Source of the DNA: Thiocapsa roseopersicina
GTDB lineage: Bacteria; Pseudomonadota; Gammaproteobacteria; Chromatiales; Chromatiaceae
Assembly (NCBI RefSeq): GCF_900106925.1
Contig: NZ_FNNZ01000017.1
Coordinates: forward strand, 48,356 to 112,355
Length of the DNA: 64,000 nt
Direction of reading: 5' to 3'
In this document: positions 10,192 through 18,271 of the stretch, piece after piece
Numbering within the stretch: the first letter of the stretch is position 1
How the letters are laid out: the number at the start of each line of letters is the position of its first letter
The notes under the pieces: generated by a model
Told to the model about the DNA's origin: nothing
Database searches by the model: none
What the model saw: the letters and a program-made list of their open reading frames with translations, nothing else
Translations under genes and position numbers: made by a program

Positions 10192-10454
10192 AGACATCCT
10201 GATGTGAAAGGGCAAAATCCGGGCGACATCGGCACCGCCCAAGAGCAGTTTCTCGGTGCTCTAATGACCGTCGACGGCGTTCGAGCGATATTCGTTGAGT
10301 TGATGACCGGGAATTGCGACGGACGCTCGACCCGACAGCGCGGGAGGAGGGGCTCGATCGGGACGGCCTCGGCCAAGATTAACACGTTGGCCCGCGCTTC
10401 CTGCGCCGGGGTCTTCGCATGAGGGGCGTAGGCGTCCGAAGAAACGAGCGCATC

Positions 10455-10739
10455 ATGAAACCGGACACCCGAACCGCCATGCAACGGCTCATCGAGGAGG
10501 TGCGCGCCGCGATCCCGTTCGACGCGGCGCAGGCGCGCGTCTGCAGCGGCGACTGCTCCGGCTGCTCGCAAAAGCTGCTGGACTATCTGGAGGGAGAGCT
10601 GGCGGCATGGGAGCAGCGGCTCGCCGAGGGAGACCGGCCGAGTCTTGCAGACCTGTCGCGTCTGGCCAAGACCGCCCGCAAGATCCATCGTGTGTTGGTG
10701 CGAAACGGCATCCTGGCCGAGGAGGCCGAGCCGAGATGA
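10455..10739 (+). CDS. Small cysteine-containing hypothetical protein
   Basis: A 94-residue protein from ATG 10455. The mid-section CSGDCSGCSQKLLDYLEGEL carries three closely spaced cysteines (C-x3-C-x2-C), followed by amphipathic helices. That arrangement could bind a metal or form a disulphide, but I do not recognise the family. It is divergent from the RIO kinase gene. An in-frame ATG at 10419 would add 12 residues; I prefer 10455 because it gives the more compact start. The regular codon pattern and the absence of a competing frame make it a likely real gene. Confidence 0.6.
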   Translation: MKPDTRTAMQRLIEEVRAAIPFDAAQARVCSGDCSGCSQKLLDYLEGELAAWEQRLAEGDRPSLADLSRLAKTARKIHRVLVRNGILAEEAEPR

Positions 10740-11232
10740 GATGCTGTTGCTTTCAAAAGGTCTTCTCGGTCACCCGGCACGCTGTCTCGTGGTCGGCAAT
10801 GGCCAACGCCGCTTGGCACCTCGGTCGCCGGCGCGCATCCGCTGGTGCCGCGGGACCGCTTCAGCGCCTGAGGGCGAACCGGATGTGGCGATAGAGTCAC
10901 CCGCCGTGGCTGACCTTGGACCGGTCCTTGTCGCGAATGCGACACGTCGCCCTCGCAACGGGCCGTATTTCCCGGTAGGTCATTGAAAAATAGTTCACGA
11001 TTATTGGCCCGTCGTTTGCTGTTGGCAGCCTAAGCAAACAGCAGCGCAGATCGATCGCATGGCACCAACTCTCACCCGGAAACCGAGAGCGCAGACGGAA
11101 GCAGTCCCGGTCTTACGCAACTCGAGCGCGGATGTCTCCGATGCTCGAGGCGATGCCCTGCGGTACGCCCGGGCCCGCTGCTGCAGCGTAGGCCGGCAGG
11201 CATTCGCCACCCGACTCGGAGTGAGGTGAGCC
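10740..11232 (+). other. Gene-free stretch with a candidate hairpin
   Basis: About 490 bases with no convincing gene on either strand; the open frames here are short and arginine-rich in all readings. The one structural element is GTTTGCT (11014-11020) pairing with AGCAAAC (11033-11039). A competing pairing, TGCTGTT with AACAGCA, uses overlapping bases. The stretch sits upstream of the iron-sulfur-like gene run starting at 11233 and probably holds its promoter. Confidence 0.4.
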
Positions 11233-11460
11233 ATGGCCCGTTTCGTACCCTGTCATGGCAAGAACGCCTGCCGCGACAATGGCGAGCGCTGTCTGACTTG
11301 CGGCCGAGAATCGAGCGAGATCGCCCGACTACGTGCATCCATCGACGAGCTGGCGAATCTGGCGATGGACTATGGCTACGACAACAGCGAGGAGTTCGCC
11401 ACCTACGTCGCGCGCAAGCTGTTCAAGACCATCGCCCATCGCCGGGAGCAGCAGCAATGA
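11233..11460 (+). CDS. Small four-cysteine protein heading an iron-sulfur-like gene run
   Basis: A 75-residue protein whose N-terminal third holds four cysteines (C7, C13, C20, C23) and a histidine, in the pattern PCHGKNAC...CLTCGR, suggesting a metal site. The rest is helical and charged, with DYGYDNSEEFATYV. ATG 11233 is preceded by GAGGTGAG. The stop overlaps the next start by four bases (ATGA), so the two are cotranslated. I do not recognise the family. Its neighbours (Rieske protein, CGFS glutaredoxin, BolA) suggest a role in iron or iron-sulfur metabolism; that is inference from context. Confidence 0.7.
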   Translation: MARFVPCHGKNACRDNGERCLTCGRESSEIARLRASIDELANLAMDYGYDNSEEFATYVARKLFKTIAHRREQQQ

Positions 11461-11651
11461 GCGGGCTCCCGATCGATCCCGTCGACACCCGCTTCCGCCC
11501 GGGTGTGCGGGAGATGGATCGCGTTTATAGCGAGCTCAACGCCATGGGCCGAGTCGGTGTGTGCGACCATTTGCCGGGGTGGTTTACCGTGCATGCCGTG
11601 ACCCTGGACAGCGCCCTGGCCGCCCATCTGAATGCGAACCAGGGGTCCTGA
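11457..11651 (+). CDS. Small hypothetical protein coupled to the four-cysteine protein
   Basis: A 64-residue protein starting at ATG 11457, overlapping the previous stop by four bases. It has no recognisable domain; a DRVYSELNAMGRVGV stretch is followed by CDHLPGWFTVHAVT. It is followed after three bases by the Rieske gene, so all three are probably one transcript. The longer frame starting at 11226 is only an upstream extension that runs opposite in phase to the 11233 gene. Function unknown. Confidence 0.6.
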   Translation: MSGLPIDPVDTRFRPGVREMDRVYSELNAMGRVGVCDHLPGWFTVHAVTLDSALAAHLNANQGS

Positions 11652-11654
11652 ACG

Positions 11655-12050
11655 GTGAGCACGACACCAACCCCGGGCGCTTCGGCGCTCGACAAACGCA
11701 AGCTGCTGGTCTGTGCCAGCGCTGATCTGACGGATCGTCAGCATCGCATCATCCCCGTGCTGTTCAAGCACGAGCCGCAGAGCGCCATCGTGCTGCGACA
11801 TGGCGGCCAGGTCTTCGCCTACTTGAATCAATGCGTGCACATGGTGCGGCGTCTGGACTGCATGCACGACGCGGTGTTCGATGCAGAACACGAGCACCTG
11901 CGCTGCTCCATGCACGGCATTGTCTATGACCCGACGACCGGTGAATCCTTGAGTGTGTTGTGCTCGGGCGAACGACTCGAGCCGTTGCGCTCCATGGAGA
12001 TCGACGGTCAGGTCTACCTCGTCGACAAACGCGTGACGAGCCCGACTTGA
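11655..12050 (+). CDS. Rieske-type [2Fe-2S] ferredoxin
   Basis: A soluble electron carrier or regulatory Rieske protein of 131 residues. The cluster ligands are clear: C60-x-H62 (NQCVHM) and C84-x2-H87 (RCSMHG), the standard two-Cys two-His set. There is no membrane anchor or oxygenase catalytic domain, so it is a stand-alone ferredoxin. The GTG start at 11655 lies three bases after the preceding stop. With the following glutaredoxin and BolA genes it makes up a compact group that handles or uses iron-sulfur clusters. Confidence 0.88.
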   Translation: MSTTPTPGASALDKRKLLVCASADLTDRQHRIIPVLFKHEPQSAIVLRHGGQVFAYLNQCVHMVRRLDCMHDAVFDAEHEHLRCSMHGIVYDPTTGESLSVLCSGERLEPLRSMEIDGQVYLVDKRVTSPT

Positions 12051-12137
12051 TCTGACCCCGGCGAGTCTTGATCTCGCAGGCCACTGCCCGCGCAGGGCAG
12101 GGAACCGACCACCGACCTCACTCAGCGAGCAAGCCAG

Positions 12138-12452
12138 ATGAAAACCACCGATAAGATCCGTCAACAACTCGCGGAGAACCCGATTGTCCTGTACATGAAG
12201 GGCACGCCGGGCGAGCCACGCTGCGGGTTCTCCGCCAAGGCTGCGGCGGCGCTTCAATCGACCGGGGTCGAGTTCGCCTATGTCGATGTCTTGGCAGCGC
12301 CCTTGTTCATGCAGGCGCTGCCCGAGGTCTCGGACTTTCCCACCTTCCCGCAACTCTTCATCAACGGCGAGATCATCGGCGGCAGCGACATCATCGAGGC
12401 CATGCTCGCGAGCGGCGAGCTGCTGCCGATGCTGAAAAGCGCGACCGGCTGA
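12138..12452 (+). CDS. grxD: Monothiol glutaredoxin, CGFS type
   Basis: Grx4/GrxD family protein of 104 residues that binds a bridging [2Fe-2S] cluster and passes it to targets, commonly together with BolA proteins. The CGFS active site is at residues 29-32, with the glutathione-binding lysine in YMKGT (K21) and the cis-proline region TFPQLFINGEIIGGSDI. The BolA gene follows 20 bases downstream, which supports the Grx-BolA partnership known from other bacteria. The assignment is firm; the gene symbol follows the E. coli orthologue type. Confidence 0.95.
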   Translation: MKTTDKIRQQLAENPIVLYMKGTPGEPRCGFSAKAAAALQSTGVEFAYVDVLAAPLFMQALPEVSDFPTFPQLFINGEIIGGSDIIEAMLASGELLPMLKSATG

Positions 12453-12472
12453 CACGAGACCGAGGATCACAG

Positions 12473-12715
12473 ATGCACCAAGACGACAGCGTCAAGCGCG
12501 TGCGGGCCGAATACCCGGCGGCAATCATCGACATCGCCGGGGCCGACTGCAACTTCGAGCTCCACATCGTCAGCGAAACCTTCGCCGGCCAGGGTCTGCT
12601 GCAACGACAAAAGGGCGTATTGGCCCTGTTCAAGGACGGGCTGAAGTCCGGCGCACTGCACGCCTTGACGATCAAGGCCAAAACACCGCAAGAGAAGGCG
12701 GCGGAGTCCCCCTGA
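12473..12715 (+). CDS. BolA-family protein (IbaG/BolA-like)
   Basis: An 80-residue BolA-fold protein that partners with monothiol glutaredoxins in iron-sulfur cluster trafficking. The signature FAGQGLLQRQKGVLALF lies at residues 37-53 and the invariant C-terminal histidine is in GALHALTIK (H63). Cys26 is a possible extra ligand. Its position immediately after the CGFS glutaredoxin gene is the classic functional pairing. Whether it is closer to BolA or IbaG cannot be settled by eye. Confidence 0.9.
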   Translation: MHQDDSVKRVRAEYPAAIIDIAGADCNFELHIVSETFAGQGLLQRQKGVLALFKDGLKSGALHALTIKAKTPQEKAAESP

Positions 12716-12758
12716 TACGATGCCAGACCGCCGCAAAGGTCAGCCGAAGCCATCCGCT

Positions 12759-12937
12759 CTAGTCAGGCTGGTCCGACCGGGGAAAGAGTTTCCGCAATAC
12801 CCTCTCCGGCAACAGGAGTCGATCGGGTCGGCCCGGAGGGGCCACAAAGCCGAAGTGCCGATAGAATGCCGCCGCCGACGGATCCTTGGCATCGACCAAC
12901 AGTGCAGCCACCGCCAGAACACGGCTGGCCTGAATGA
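12759..12937 (-). pseudogene. GNAT acetyltransferase, C-terminal remnant cut by the IS element
   Basis: Reading from 12937 down to a TAG at 12759-12761 gives an open frame of about 58 codons. It contains AALLVDAKDPSAAAFYRHFGF followed by the tail ERVLRKLFPRSDQPD, the C-terminal half of the acetyl-CoA-binding fold of GNAT acetyltransferases. It resembles the GNAT toxins paired with DUF1778 antitoxins. The coding sequence stops exactly at the IS3-family element, and no N-terminal part exists on the far side of the element, so the gene is dead. The toxin-type assignment is inference from motif resemblance. Confidence 0.7.
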
Positions 12938-12970
12938 CTGAGGTTCCCCCGAAATTTAGTCTTCCAAGGG
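12938..12970 (+). repeat. Left terminal inverted repeat of the IS3-family element
   Basis: It begins CTGAGGTTCCCCC and ends CTTCCAAGGG. It matches the reverse complement of 14192-14224 except for a few positions in the AT-rich middle. Confidence 0.9.
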
Positions 12971-13000
12971 TGACGTAGAGTGTCTGTCACACTGGAGACG

Positions 13001-13297
13001 ATGATGCAGAAGATTCCGAAGCAAGAGTTCACCGCCGAGTTCAAGGAACAGGCGGTCAAGCGAGTCAAGGACGGCAAGCGCGTGAGCGCGGTGGCCAAGG
13101 AGATGGGTCTGGTCGAGCAGACCCTGCGCAACTGGGTGAAGGCGTTCGATGTCGGCACGCTCATCGGTACGGGCGCAGCGAAAGTCACGCCGGAGGCGAT
13201 GGAGCTGTCGCGTCTGCGTGCGGAGAACGCGCGGCTCAAGCGCGAGGTCGAGATCTTAAAAAAAGCGACGGCGTACTTCGCGCGGGATGCGCTGTGA
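13001..13297 (+). CDS. IS3-family transposase OrfA
   Basis: The DNA-binding subunit of the transposase, about 98 residues. It has the helix-turn-helix typical of this family (FKEQAVKRVKDGKRVSAVAKEMG, then TLRNWVKAF) and a C-terminal leucine-zipper-like segment (LSRLRAENARLKREVEILKKA) for oligomerisation. I chose ATG 13001, which has GGAG just upstream; the frame opens at GTG 12980. Its stop overlaps the orfB start (GTGA). Confidence 0.92.
   Translation: MMQKIPKQEFTAEFKEQAVKRVKDGKRVSAVAKEMGLVEQTLRNWVKAFDVGTLIGTGAAKVTPEAMELSRLRAENARLKREVEILKKATAYFARDAL
13258..13265 (+). promoter_or_regulatory. Slippery run for -1 frameshifting between orfA and orfB
   Basis: Seven adenines followed by G sit in the orfA frame as TTA AAA AAA G, an A-AAA-AAG motif. 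OrfB lies in the -1 frame relative to orfA, as needed to produce the fused OrfAB transposase of IS3-family elements. Confidence 0.75.
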
Positions 13298-14184
13298 AGT
13301 ACGCCTGGATCGCTGCGCACCGCGACAGCTTCGCCCTGAACGAGCTGTGTGATGCCCTCGCCGTGAGTGTCGGCGGCTACCGGGCCTGGCAGTGTGGCGG
13401 CACACCGGATCGCCGTGGGCTGACGGATGCGCAGTTGCTGGCCCTGATTCAATCCATCCATGCCGAGTTCAAGGGTGCTTACGGCAGCCCGCGGATGGTG
13501 CGTGAGCTGCGCGTACGAGGCTTCTCCGCGAGCAAGGCACGGGTGGAGCGCCTGATGCGCGATCACGGCATCCGGGGGCGCCACAAGCGCCGCTACAAGG
13601 CCACGACCGACTCCAAGCACGGCCTGCCGGTAACCGAGAACCTGCTCGCGCGCGACTTCGCCCCGAGCGGCCCGAATCAGGTCTGGAGTGCCGACATCAC
13701 CGACCTGTGGACGGATGAAGGCTGGCTGTACCTGGCCATCGTCCCGGGCCTGTTCAACCGCGAGGTCGTGGGCTGGTCGCTGAAGCCGCGCATGACGGCC
13801 GATCTCGTCGGCGACGCGCTGACCATGGGTTGGTTTCGGCGCAAGCCGGCCCCGGGGCTGATCCACCATTCCGATCGGGGGAGCCAGTACGCGAGCCAGG
13901 CGTTCCAGGAAAAGCTGGCGCAGTACGGCACGATCTGCTCGATGAGCCGCAAGGGCAATTGTTGGGACAATGCCCCGACCGAGAGCTGGTTCAACAGCTT
14001 CAAGAACGAGCGGATCTTCGGGGAGCGCTTCGCCACCCGCGACGCCATGAAGGCCACCGCCTTCGAGTACATCGAGGTGTTCTACAACCGCAAGCGTCTG
14101 CATTCCACCCTCGGTTACACTTCCCCGGTGCAGTTTCTGAAAGACTGGATCAACCCCGGACAGGGAGAAAAGCAGGTCGCATGA
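13294..14184 (+). CDS. IS3-family transposase OrfB, integrase core
   Basis: Catalytic half of the transposase, 296 residues, with an intact rve-type DDE core: the first aspartate in WSADITDLWT, the second in HHSDRGSQYAS, and the glutamate in NAPTESWFNSFKNE. An upstream HTH_21-like region (GAYGSPRMVRELR) is also present. There is no frameshift or stop, so the element may still be active. It is normally made as an OrfAB fusion through the slippery run at 13258-13265; the GTG at 13294 overlaps the orfA stop. Confidence 0.95.
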   Translation: MKYAWIAAHRDSFALNELCDALAVSVGGYRAWQCGGTPDRRGLTDAQLLALIQSIHAEFKGAYGSPRMVRELRVRGFSASKARVERLMRDHGIRGRHKRRYKATTDSKHGLPVTENLLARDFAPSGPNQVWSADITDLWTDEGWLYLAIVPGLFNREVVGWSLKPRMTADLVGDALTMGWFRRKPAPGLIHHSDRGSQYASQAFQEKLAQYGTICSMSRKGNCWDNAPTESWFNSFKNERIFGERFATRDAMKATAFEYIEVFYNRKRLHSTLGYTSPVQFLKDWINPGQGEKQVA

Positions 14185-14191
14185 ACCCCTG

Positions 14192-14224
14192 CCCTTGGAA
14201 GACGAAAAAATGAGGGAACCTCAG
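14192..14224 (-). repeat. Right terminal inverted repeat of the IS3-family element
   Basis: It reads CCCTTGGAAG on the plus strand and ends GGAACCTCAG; its reverse complement matches 12938-12970 apart from a few central bases. Confidence 0.9.
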
Positions 14225-14258
14225 CTAAATGGTGACCCCTTTTTTCACCTTTTTCAGC

Positions 14259-16232
14259 CTATTTCAGAGTTTGCAAAAACAGTGAATGCTTTGACATGAT
14301 TGCGTTAATCTGATTTTGCTTCTCGGCGCTAAGTAGTGCATCGATGTTCGCTTTGCAATCAAATGCCCACGCTGACACTTCCTCGGGAATGTCTAAACCC
14401 CGTTCCTCAAGTGCTACAAGCGCAGTCGCAGCACAATACTCATCGTCGAACGTCCCATCCGGCCCGCGTTCAGGAACGACCCCATTAACATCTAAAACAT
14501 ATAATGCAGCTGCGAACGCGGTAATTCGGTCATCAAGAGACTCCTCATGAACCGCAGAGCGTAATAAGACGGACATCGCTTTAAACAAATCGTCTCCCTC
14601 AAGTCCATCATTAAAGCTATGAAAGCCAGTGCCCTTCGGTGAATATGTGCCTTGTTCGTTGAGAAGTCTAATTACTTCTAAGCCGATATCAAGATTGCGC
14701 GAAAACACGCCTAAAATTGCCCTAAACACGCAAGATGTCAGCATGGTCATCATGCTTAATGAACGCTCCATGCTCTCACGGCTAGGCATTACGCCTCGGT
14801 TTACGACTTTTTGAGCCTGTGAGAAAGTCTGATCAAAAGCGTCCGGAGTCGACTTGGCGATCAGGTCCGCAAGTCGGTCCGTAAGACGATCAAAAATGTC
14901 TCCAGTCGTAGGATTTGGAGTAGCTGTAAACGATTGCGCCGATCCCGTAACCTCACGCTCCCACTCCGTAGAGTAATCGTGTTCTGTTTGGTCGGTCGAA
15001 GATAGATCCAGCGAGTCTGCCTTCTTTAATAGGTAATCGCAATGTTGCTTAAGCGACTCCCCCGCATCAACCAAAAATGATACGTTGCCGATCCGGTGTC
15101 TTATCAGGTCAGCTAAATCACTGGTGCTGGGCCATGTAAATCTCTCTTGTATAGAACCTTTTTCACCGTCGCTTCCGAAATCGAAAAGCGTTCCAAGTGC
15201 GTTGAATTCATTCTCTAATCGAATGTCAGCCCCAGGGGGAAAGATCAGGTGCCTTTGTATGAGCGAAAAGAACAGAGGGGAGTTTGTTTCCGCGTCAATC
15301 GCTTCACCGTCATTGGAGCGAAAGCTGCACTCTTCATACAGGAGCGCTCTTATCCGTCGGCTGTATGCTTCAAGGAGTTGATACCACTCCTCCCCGCCAT
15401 TAGTAAGTATGATTAGGGCTGACGCAGGGATTCTGGCTCGCGAGTCCGATAAACCGAGCCAACCGAAGCAATTATCAAGGAAGGTTTCAGCGCTCTCCGC
15501 AGTAGCTCGTACGGCACTTGGGCAATCTGGAATTGCTACAATCGAAGTGATTTGTTTGCAAATATCTTCGCCGATTTCATGTCGGTAGTTCAGCTCAATC
15601 TGCTCGACCGCGTCCCACTTCAAAAGCAGAGCAAGCCAAGTCGGGAAGTCGCCGCGAAGCATGCGTTCAGCATCATCCTTCTCTGTTTCGATGATTCGAC
15701 TCTTCTGGTCTAAAAATCCTATCCTCGCTTCTTTCGTCTTGTATGTTGTACGAAGGCCGAAAGGGATTTTTACGCAATTTTCGAACTCTCTATAATCATC
15801 CCTTTGTATACAATTAACCTCATTGTATAGCCTGACGCGCAAACGTGGATCTTCGCGCTGGGTGACCGGTGTGAAAATGATAGATTCGACCCTGTCTACA
15901 TGTTGCCAAGAATCTGCTGGAATGCCTAATAAAGATCGTGTGGCCAAAGCCCAACTTTTCCCAAGAAGAACGATTGGAAGCCAAAGATCTCTGAAGCTCG
16001 TATTTGACCGACTCGCAATGGATCGATACTCACTATCGAGAATCCTTTCGGTCGAGCGGATAAAGCTTCGTAGTGGATCGAGATCCTGCGCAAGCGAGCC
16101 CGTTTCGACCGACTCCAATGCCTGAAGCAATTGCATCAGGGGGTCGTCGCTAAGACTCGGCTGCGGCAAGGTTTTAGCCAATATGACCGCAGCTCGATTG
16201 TAATGATCAGAGAGTCCTCTTAATGGTCTCAT
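14259..16232 (-). CDS. Large partner of the dynamin-like GTPase, unrecognised family
   Basis: A 657-residue protein that I cannot place in a named family. Its ATG (16230-16232) overlaps the GTPase stop in a TGATG arrangement, so the two are translated together and probably work together. The region at residues 86-103 (PIVLLGKSWALATRSLLG) resembles a degraded P-loop, keeping GKS but not the first glycine, and a later stretch (IVAIPDCPS) sits where a G3 motif could be. It could therefore be a pseudo-GTPase relative of its partner; this is inference. No membrane segment or signal peptide is obvious. Base composition is clearly AT-richer than the flanks, which indicates transfer. Confidence 0.6.
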   Translation of the reverse strand: MRPLRGLSDHYNRAAVILAKTLPQPSLSDDPLMQLLQALESVETGSLAQDLDPLRSFIRSTERILDSEYRSIASRSNTSFRDLWLPIVLLGKSWALATRSLLGIPADSWQHVDRVESIIFTPVTQREDPRLRVRLYNEVNCIQRDDYREFENCVKIPFGLRTTYKTKEARIGFLDQKSRIIETEKDDAERMLRGDFPTWLALLLKWDAVEQIELNYRHEIGEDICKQITSIVAIPDCPSAVRATAESAETFLDNCFGWLGLSDSRARIPASALIILTNGGEEWYQLLEAYSRRIRALLYEECSFRSNDGEAIDAETNSPLFFSLIQRHLIFPPGADIRLENEFNALGTLFDFGSDGEKGSIQERFTWPSTSDLADLIRHRIGNVSFLVDAGESLKQHCDYLLKKADSLDLSSTDQTEHDYSTEWEREVTGSAQSFTATPNPTTGDIFDRLTDRLADLIAKSTPDAFDQTFSQAQKVVNRGVMPSRESMERSLSMMTMLTSCVFRAILGVFSRNLDIGLEVIRLLNEQGTYSPKGTGFHSFNDGLEGDDLFKAMSVLLRSAVHEESLDDRITAFAAALYVLDVNGVVPERGPDGTFDDEYCAATALVALEERGLDIPEEVSAWAFDCKANIDALLSAEKQNQINAIMSKHSLFLQTLK

Positions 16233-18271
16233 CAGCGGATACCTCTAGCCATCGAGCTGCATTCCTTTTCGATAATTCGAATCTGAGATCCGATGTCGGA
16301 AAACAAACGATCGAGATCCTCAGAAATGTCATCACCGGACTGAATTAGTGGCTTAATCTCATTTTCAAGTATTTCCCGAATGTCATTCTCAAAGGTTTTG
16401 AGCTTGGCATCGACATCCGGCTTAACGCGGTCACTAATATCGGCCCGCCGATTTTGTTTACGCGCCTTTTCTTTTACTTGCATTGCAGTCATCTCTCGGG
16501 CACGTTTTACATTGCTCCAGCTAATAGCGAAAAGTGTGAATACGCCGGCTGCAAAGATAAAGTATTGCAGATACTGGACGCCAGTCGCAAGTTTATCTCC
16601 GACTAACCAAATACCGCTGAGCCAGCCAGTTATTGCGGGTAGTATAAATATCGCTGCAAGTATTAACAATGCCAAAGGCAGGTTTGTCGTAAATAGGGTT
16701 TTCAGGCCATCGAACAAAGCGCTGCTTACGTTTTTTGCAAGATCAGTTACACCCTGCGGAGGGTTAAATGGACTCTGTGATGTAGGCTTACAAAGGTCCT
16801 CGGTGAGATCTCGGCAAGCGTCATTGACCTGCTGCTTCATGCGTTTGATTTTGGATTTTTCAATGGGGTAGTCATTGTCTAGGAAGCGTGTAATACTTCT
16901 TTTCACGCTGCGCTCAAGGGTGCGGTCAAGGCGATCGGGGAGAGTTTCCTTAATTAGGCGATGTGTCTCTATATTGACGTCCTTTGTGATCTCGCTCAAT
17001 TGTAGACTCAAGTTTCCGGTCGTTGATATTGCAGCAACGCGATCCTCGACTGTCTCAGCGGCTTTATCTATGATGCGATCATACTCGCGAGTTAGTTCAT
17101 CCTGAATTCTCTGAAATGCCTCTTCTAGTTCTTCTTCGTATGCTGCTTTTGGTCTTGTCGCCTCTAGCTCCGACTTCAACGTATAGTTAAGGCTGTTGTA
17201 GGTGGAGCAGAGGTTGCTGCACCCTTCGATAACGCGTCTTTTCCGATTGAGCTCTAGGTCGGACTGCTCCGAACGCATCGACTGTAGAACGATGACTTTG
17301 CTGCTAATATAGTTAGTGAGTGTAGTCCTGACATTGTCGATATTCCAGTCTTCCGTATAAAATTCACGTGCATTCGTTTCATACGGATTGGTCTGGTCTC
17401 GATAGTTTTTCGCCGAAACGAATGTAACCCTTCCGTCCTCAACTGCATCCGACATCGCGGGGAAATACTTTATCAAGTCTTCACGGGCTTTCTGGCGTGC
17501 ATCTTCCTCTGTGCTAATTCCCTTGTATGCGTCAGATTGTTGCCATAGGTCCCAGAATGTAACGACGGGAATGATAGGTCGTGTAGAGTATTTCAAAAAT
17601 GGATTAACGGAATCGGCAACGCGTTTATTGATAGCGTCAGCTTTTACAGCCACGATAAGCAGCATAAACTCCTTGATCCAACTCTGTAGTGCTTGCTCAT
17701 CTTTCCAGTAAGGCCCTCCAAGTCCGGGCGTGTCAAGTAATTCGATATTTTTGTCCGCCATCGACTGGAAGACGCCGGGATTGAGTTCGGATGTATTGAG
17801 CTTGATCCTAAAATGATGAACGCCTTGCAAAGAGCTCGGTCGCTTACCTGAGACTTTGCTTTGGTATTCTTCTGCTGGAATTGGTGACTCAACGCCGTCG
17901 TATTTCACCTCATGGAATTCATGGCCCTGGCGGTCATCCTTAAAGCCAACTAAAGTACACATGGCAGTCACTACGCTATCGCCGGTGGGTAACAACTCTC
18001 GGCTTTTAGGCGGGGATAATAGAGCGTTTAAAAGGCTAGACTTTCCGTGGGAGTAATGCCCGACAACGCCAACGTAGACTGGGCTATTGATTGCCCGGTC
18101 ACATTCTTCAGCCGCGCGTTGAACGTCTTGCTTGAAATCTGCAAACCGTTCTTCAAATTTATCGAAATGACCAGTTTCCTTAAAGCGTTTAAGATAGTTT
18201 TTAATGCTTGCCCTGCTTGCTTCTTCGGCAATATTGTTAATTGTGTCGCTAAGTTTCTGATATTCGTTCAC
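16232..18271 (-). CDS. Dynamin-like GTPase with two membrane segments
   Basis: A 679-residue bacterial dynamin-family protein, expected to bind and remodel membrane using GTP. The G domain has the P-loop GHYSHGKS (71-78), switch threonines around 97-102, the G3 motif DTPG (180-183) and a G4-like TFWD (238-241). Long helical regions follow (about 340-520), then two hydrophobic segments near 528-550 and 563-585, then a charged coiled C terminus, as in bacterial dynamin-like proteins that use a membrane paddle. The start is GTG 18271 with GGAG seven bases upstream. The gene is in the AT-rich island and coupled to the 657-residue partner. Mitofusin-like housekeeping and anti-phage roles are both known for this family; the island context leans toward the latter. 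Confidence 0.85.
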   Translation of the reverse strand: MNEYQKLSDTINNIAEEASRASIKNYLKRFKETGHFDKFEERFADFKQDVQRAAEECDRAINSPVYVGVVGHYSHGKSSLLNALLSPPKSRELLPTGDSVVTAMCTLVGFKDDRQGHEFHEVKYDGVESPIPAEEYQSKVSGKRPSSLQGVHHFRIKLNTSELNPGVFQSMADKNIELLDTPGLGGPYWKDEQALQSWIKEFMLLIVAVKADAINKRVADSVNPFLKYSTRPIIPVVTFWDLWQQSDAYKGISTEEDARQKAREDLIKYFPAMSDAVEDGRVTFVSAKNYRDQTNPYETNAREFYTEDWNIDNVRTTLTNYISSKVIVLQSMRSEQSDLELNRKRRVIEGCSNLCSTYNSLNYTLKSELEATRPKAAYEEELEEAFQRIQDELTREYDRIIDKAAETVEDRVAAISTTGNLSLQLSEITKDVNIETHRLIKETLPDRLDRTLERSVKRSITRFLDNDYPIEKSKIKRMKQQVNDACRDLTEDLCKPTSQSPFNPPQGVTDLAKNVSSALFDGLKTLFTTNLPLALLILAAIFILPAITGWLSGIWLVGDKLATGVQYLQYFIFAAGVFTLFAISWSNVKRAREMTAMQVKEKARKQNRRADISDRVKPDVDAKLKTFENDIREILENEIKPLIQSGDDISEDLDRLFSDIGSQIRIIEKECSSMARGIR

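Larger units (their letters stand above)
12938..14224 (+). mobile_element. Complete IS3-family insertion sequence, 1287 bp
   Basis: The element is bounded by imperfect 33-bp inverted repeats, 12938-12970 and 14192-14224, whose outer ends both read CTGAGGTTCC inward. Inside are overlapping orfA and orfB with a slippery run at their junction, the standard IS3-family plan. No target-site duplication is visible: the left flank ends ...GAATGA and the right flank begins CTAAAT. Together with the truncated GNAT gene this suggests a deletion or recombination beside the element after insertion. Confidence 0.93.

Noticed and set aside
12763..14103. 446-codon minus-strand frame across the IS element
   Set aside because: Antisense to the transposase and not protein-like. 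The real minus-strand signal here is the short GNAT remnant at 12759-12937, in a different frame.
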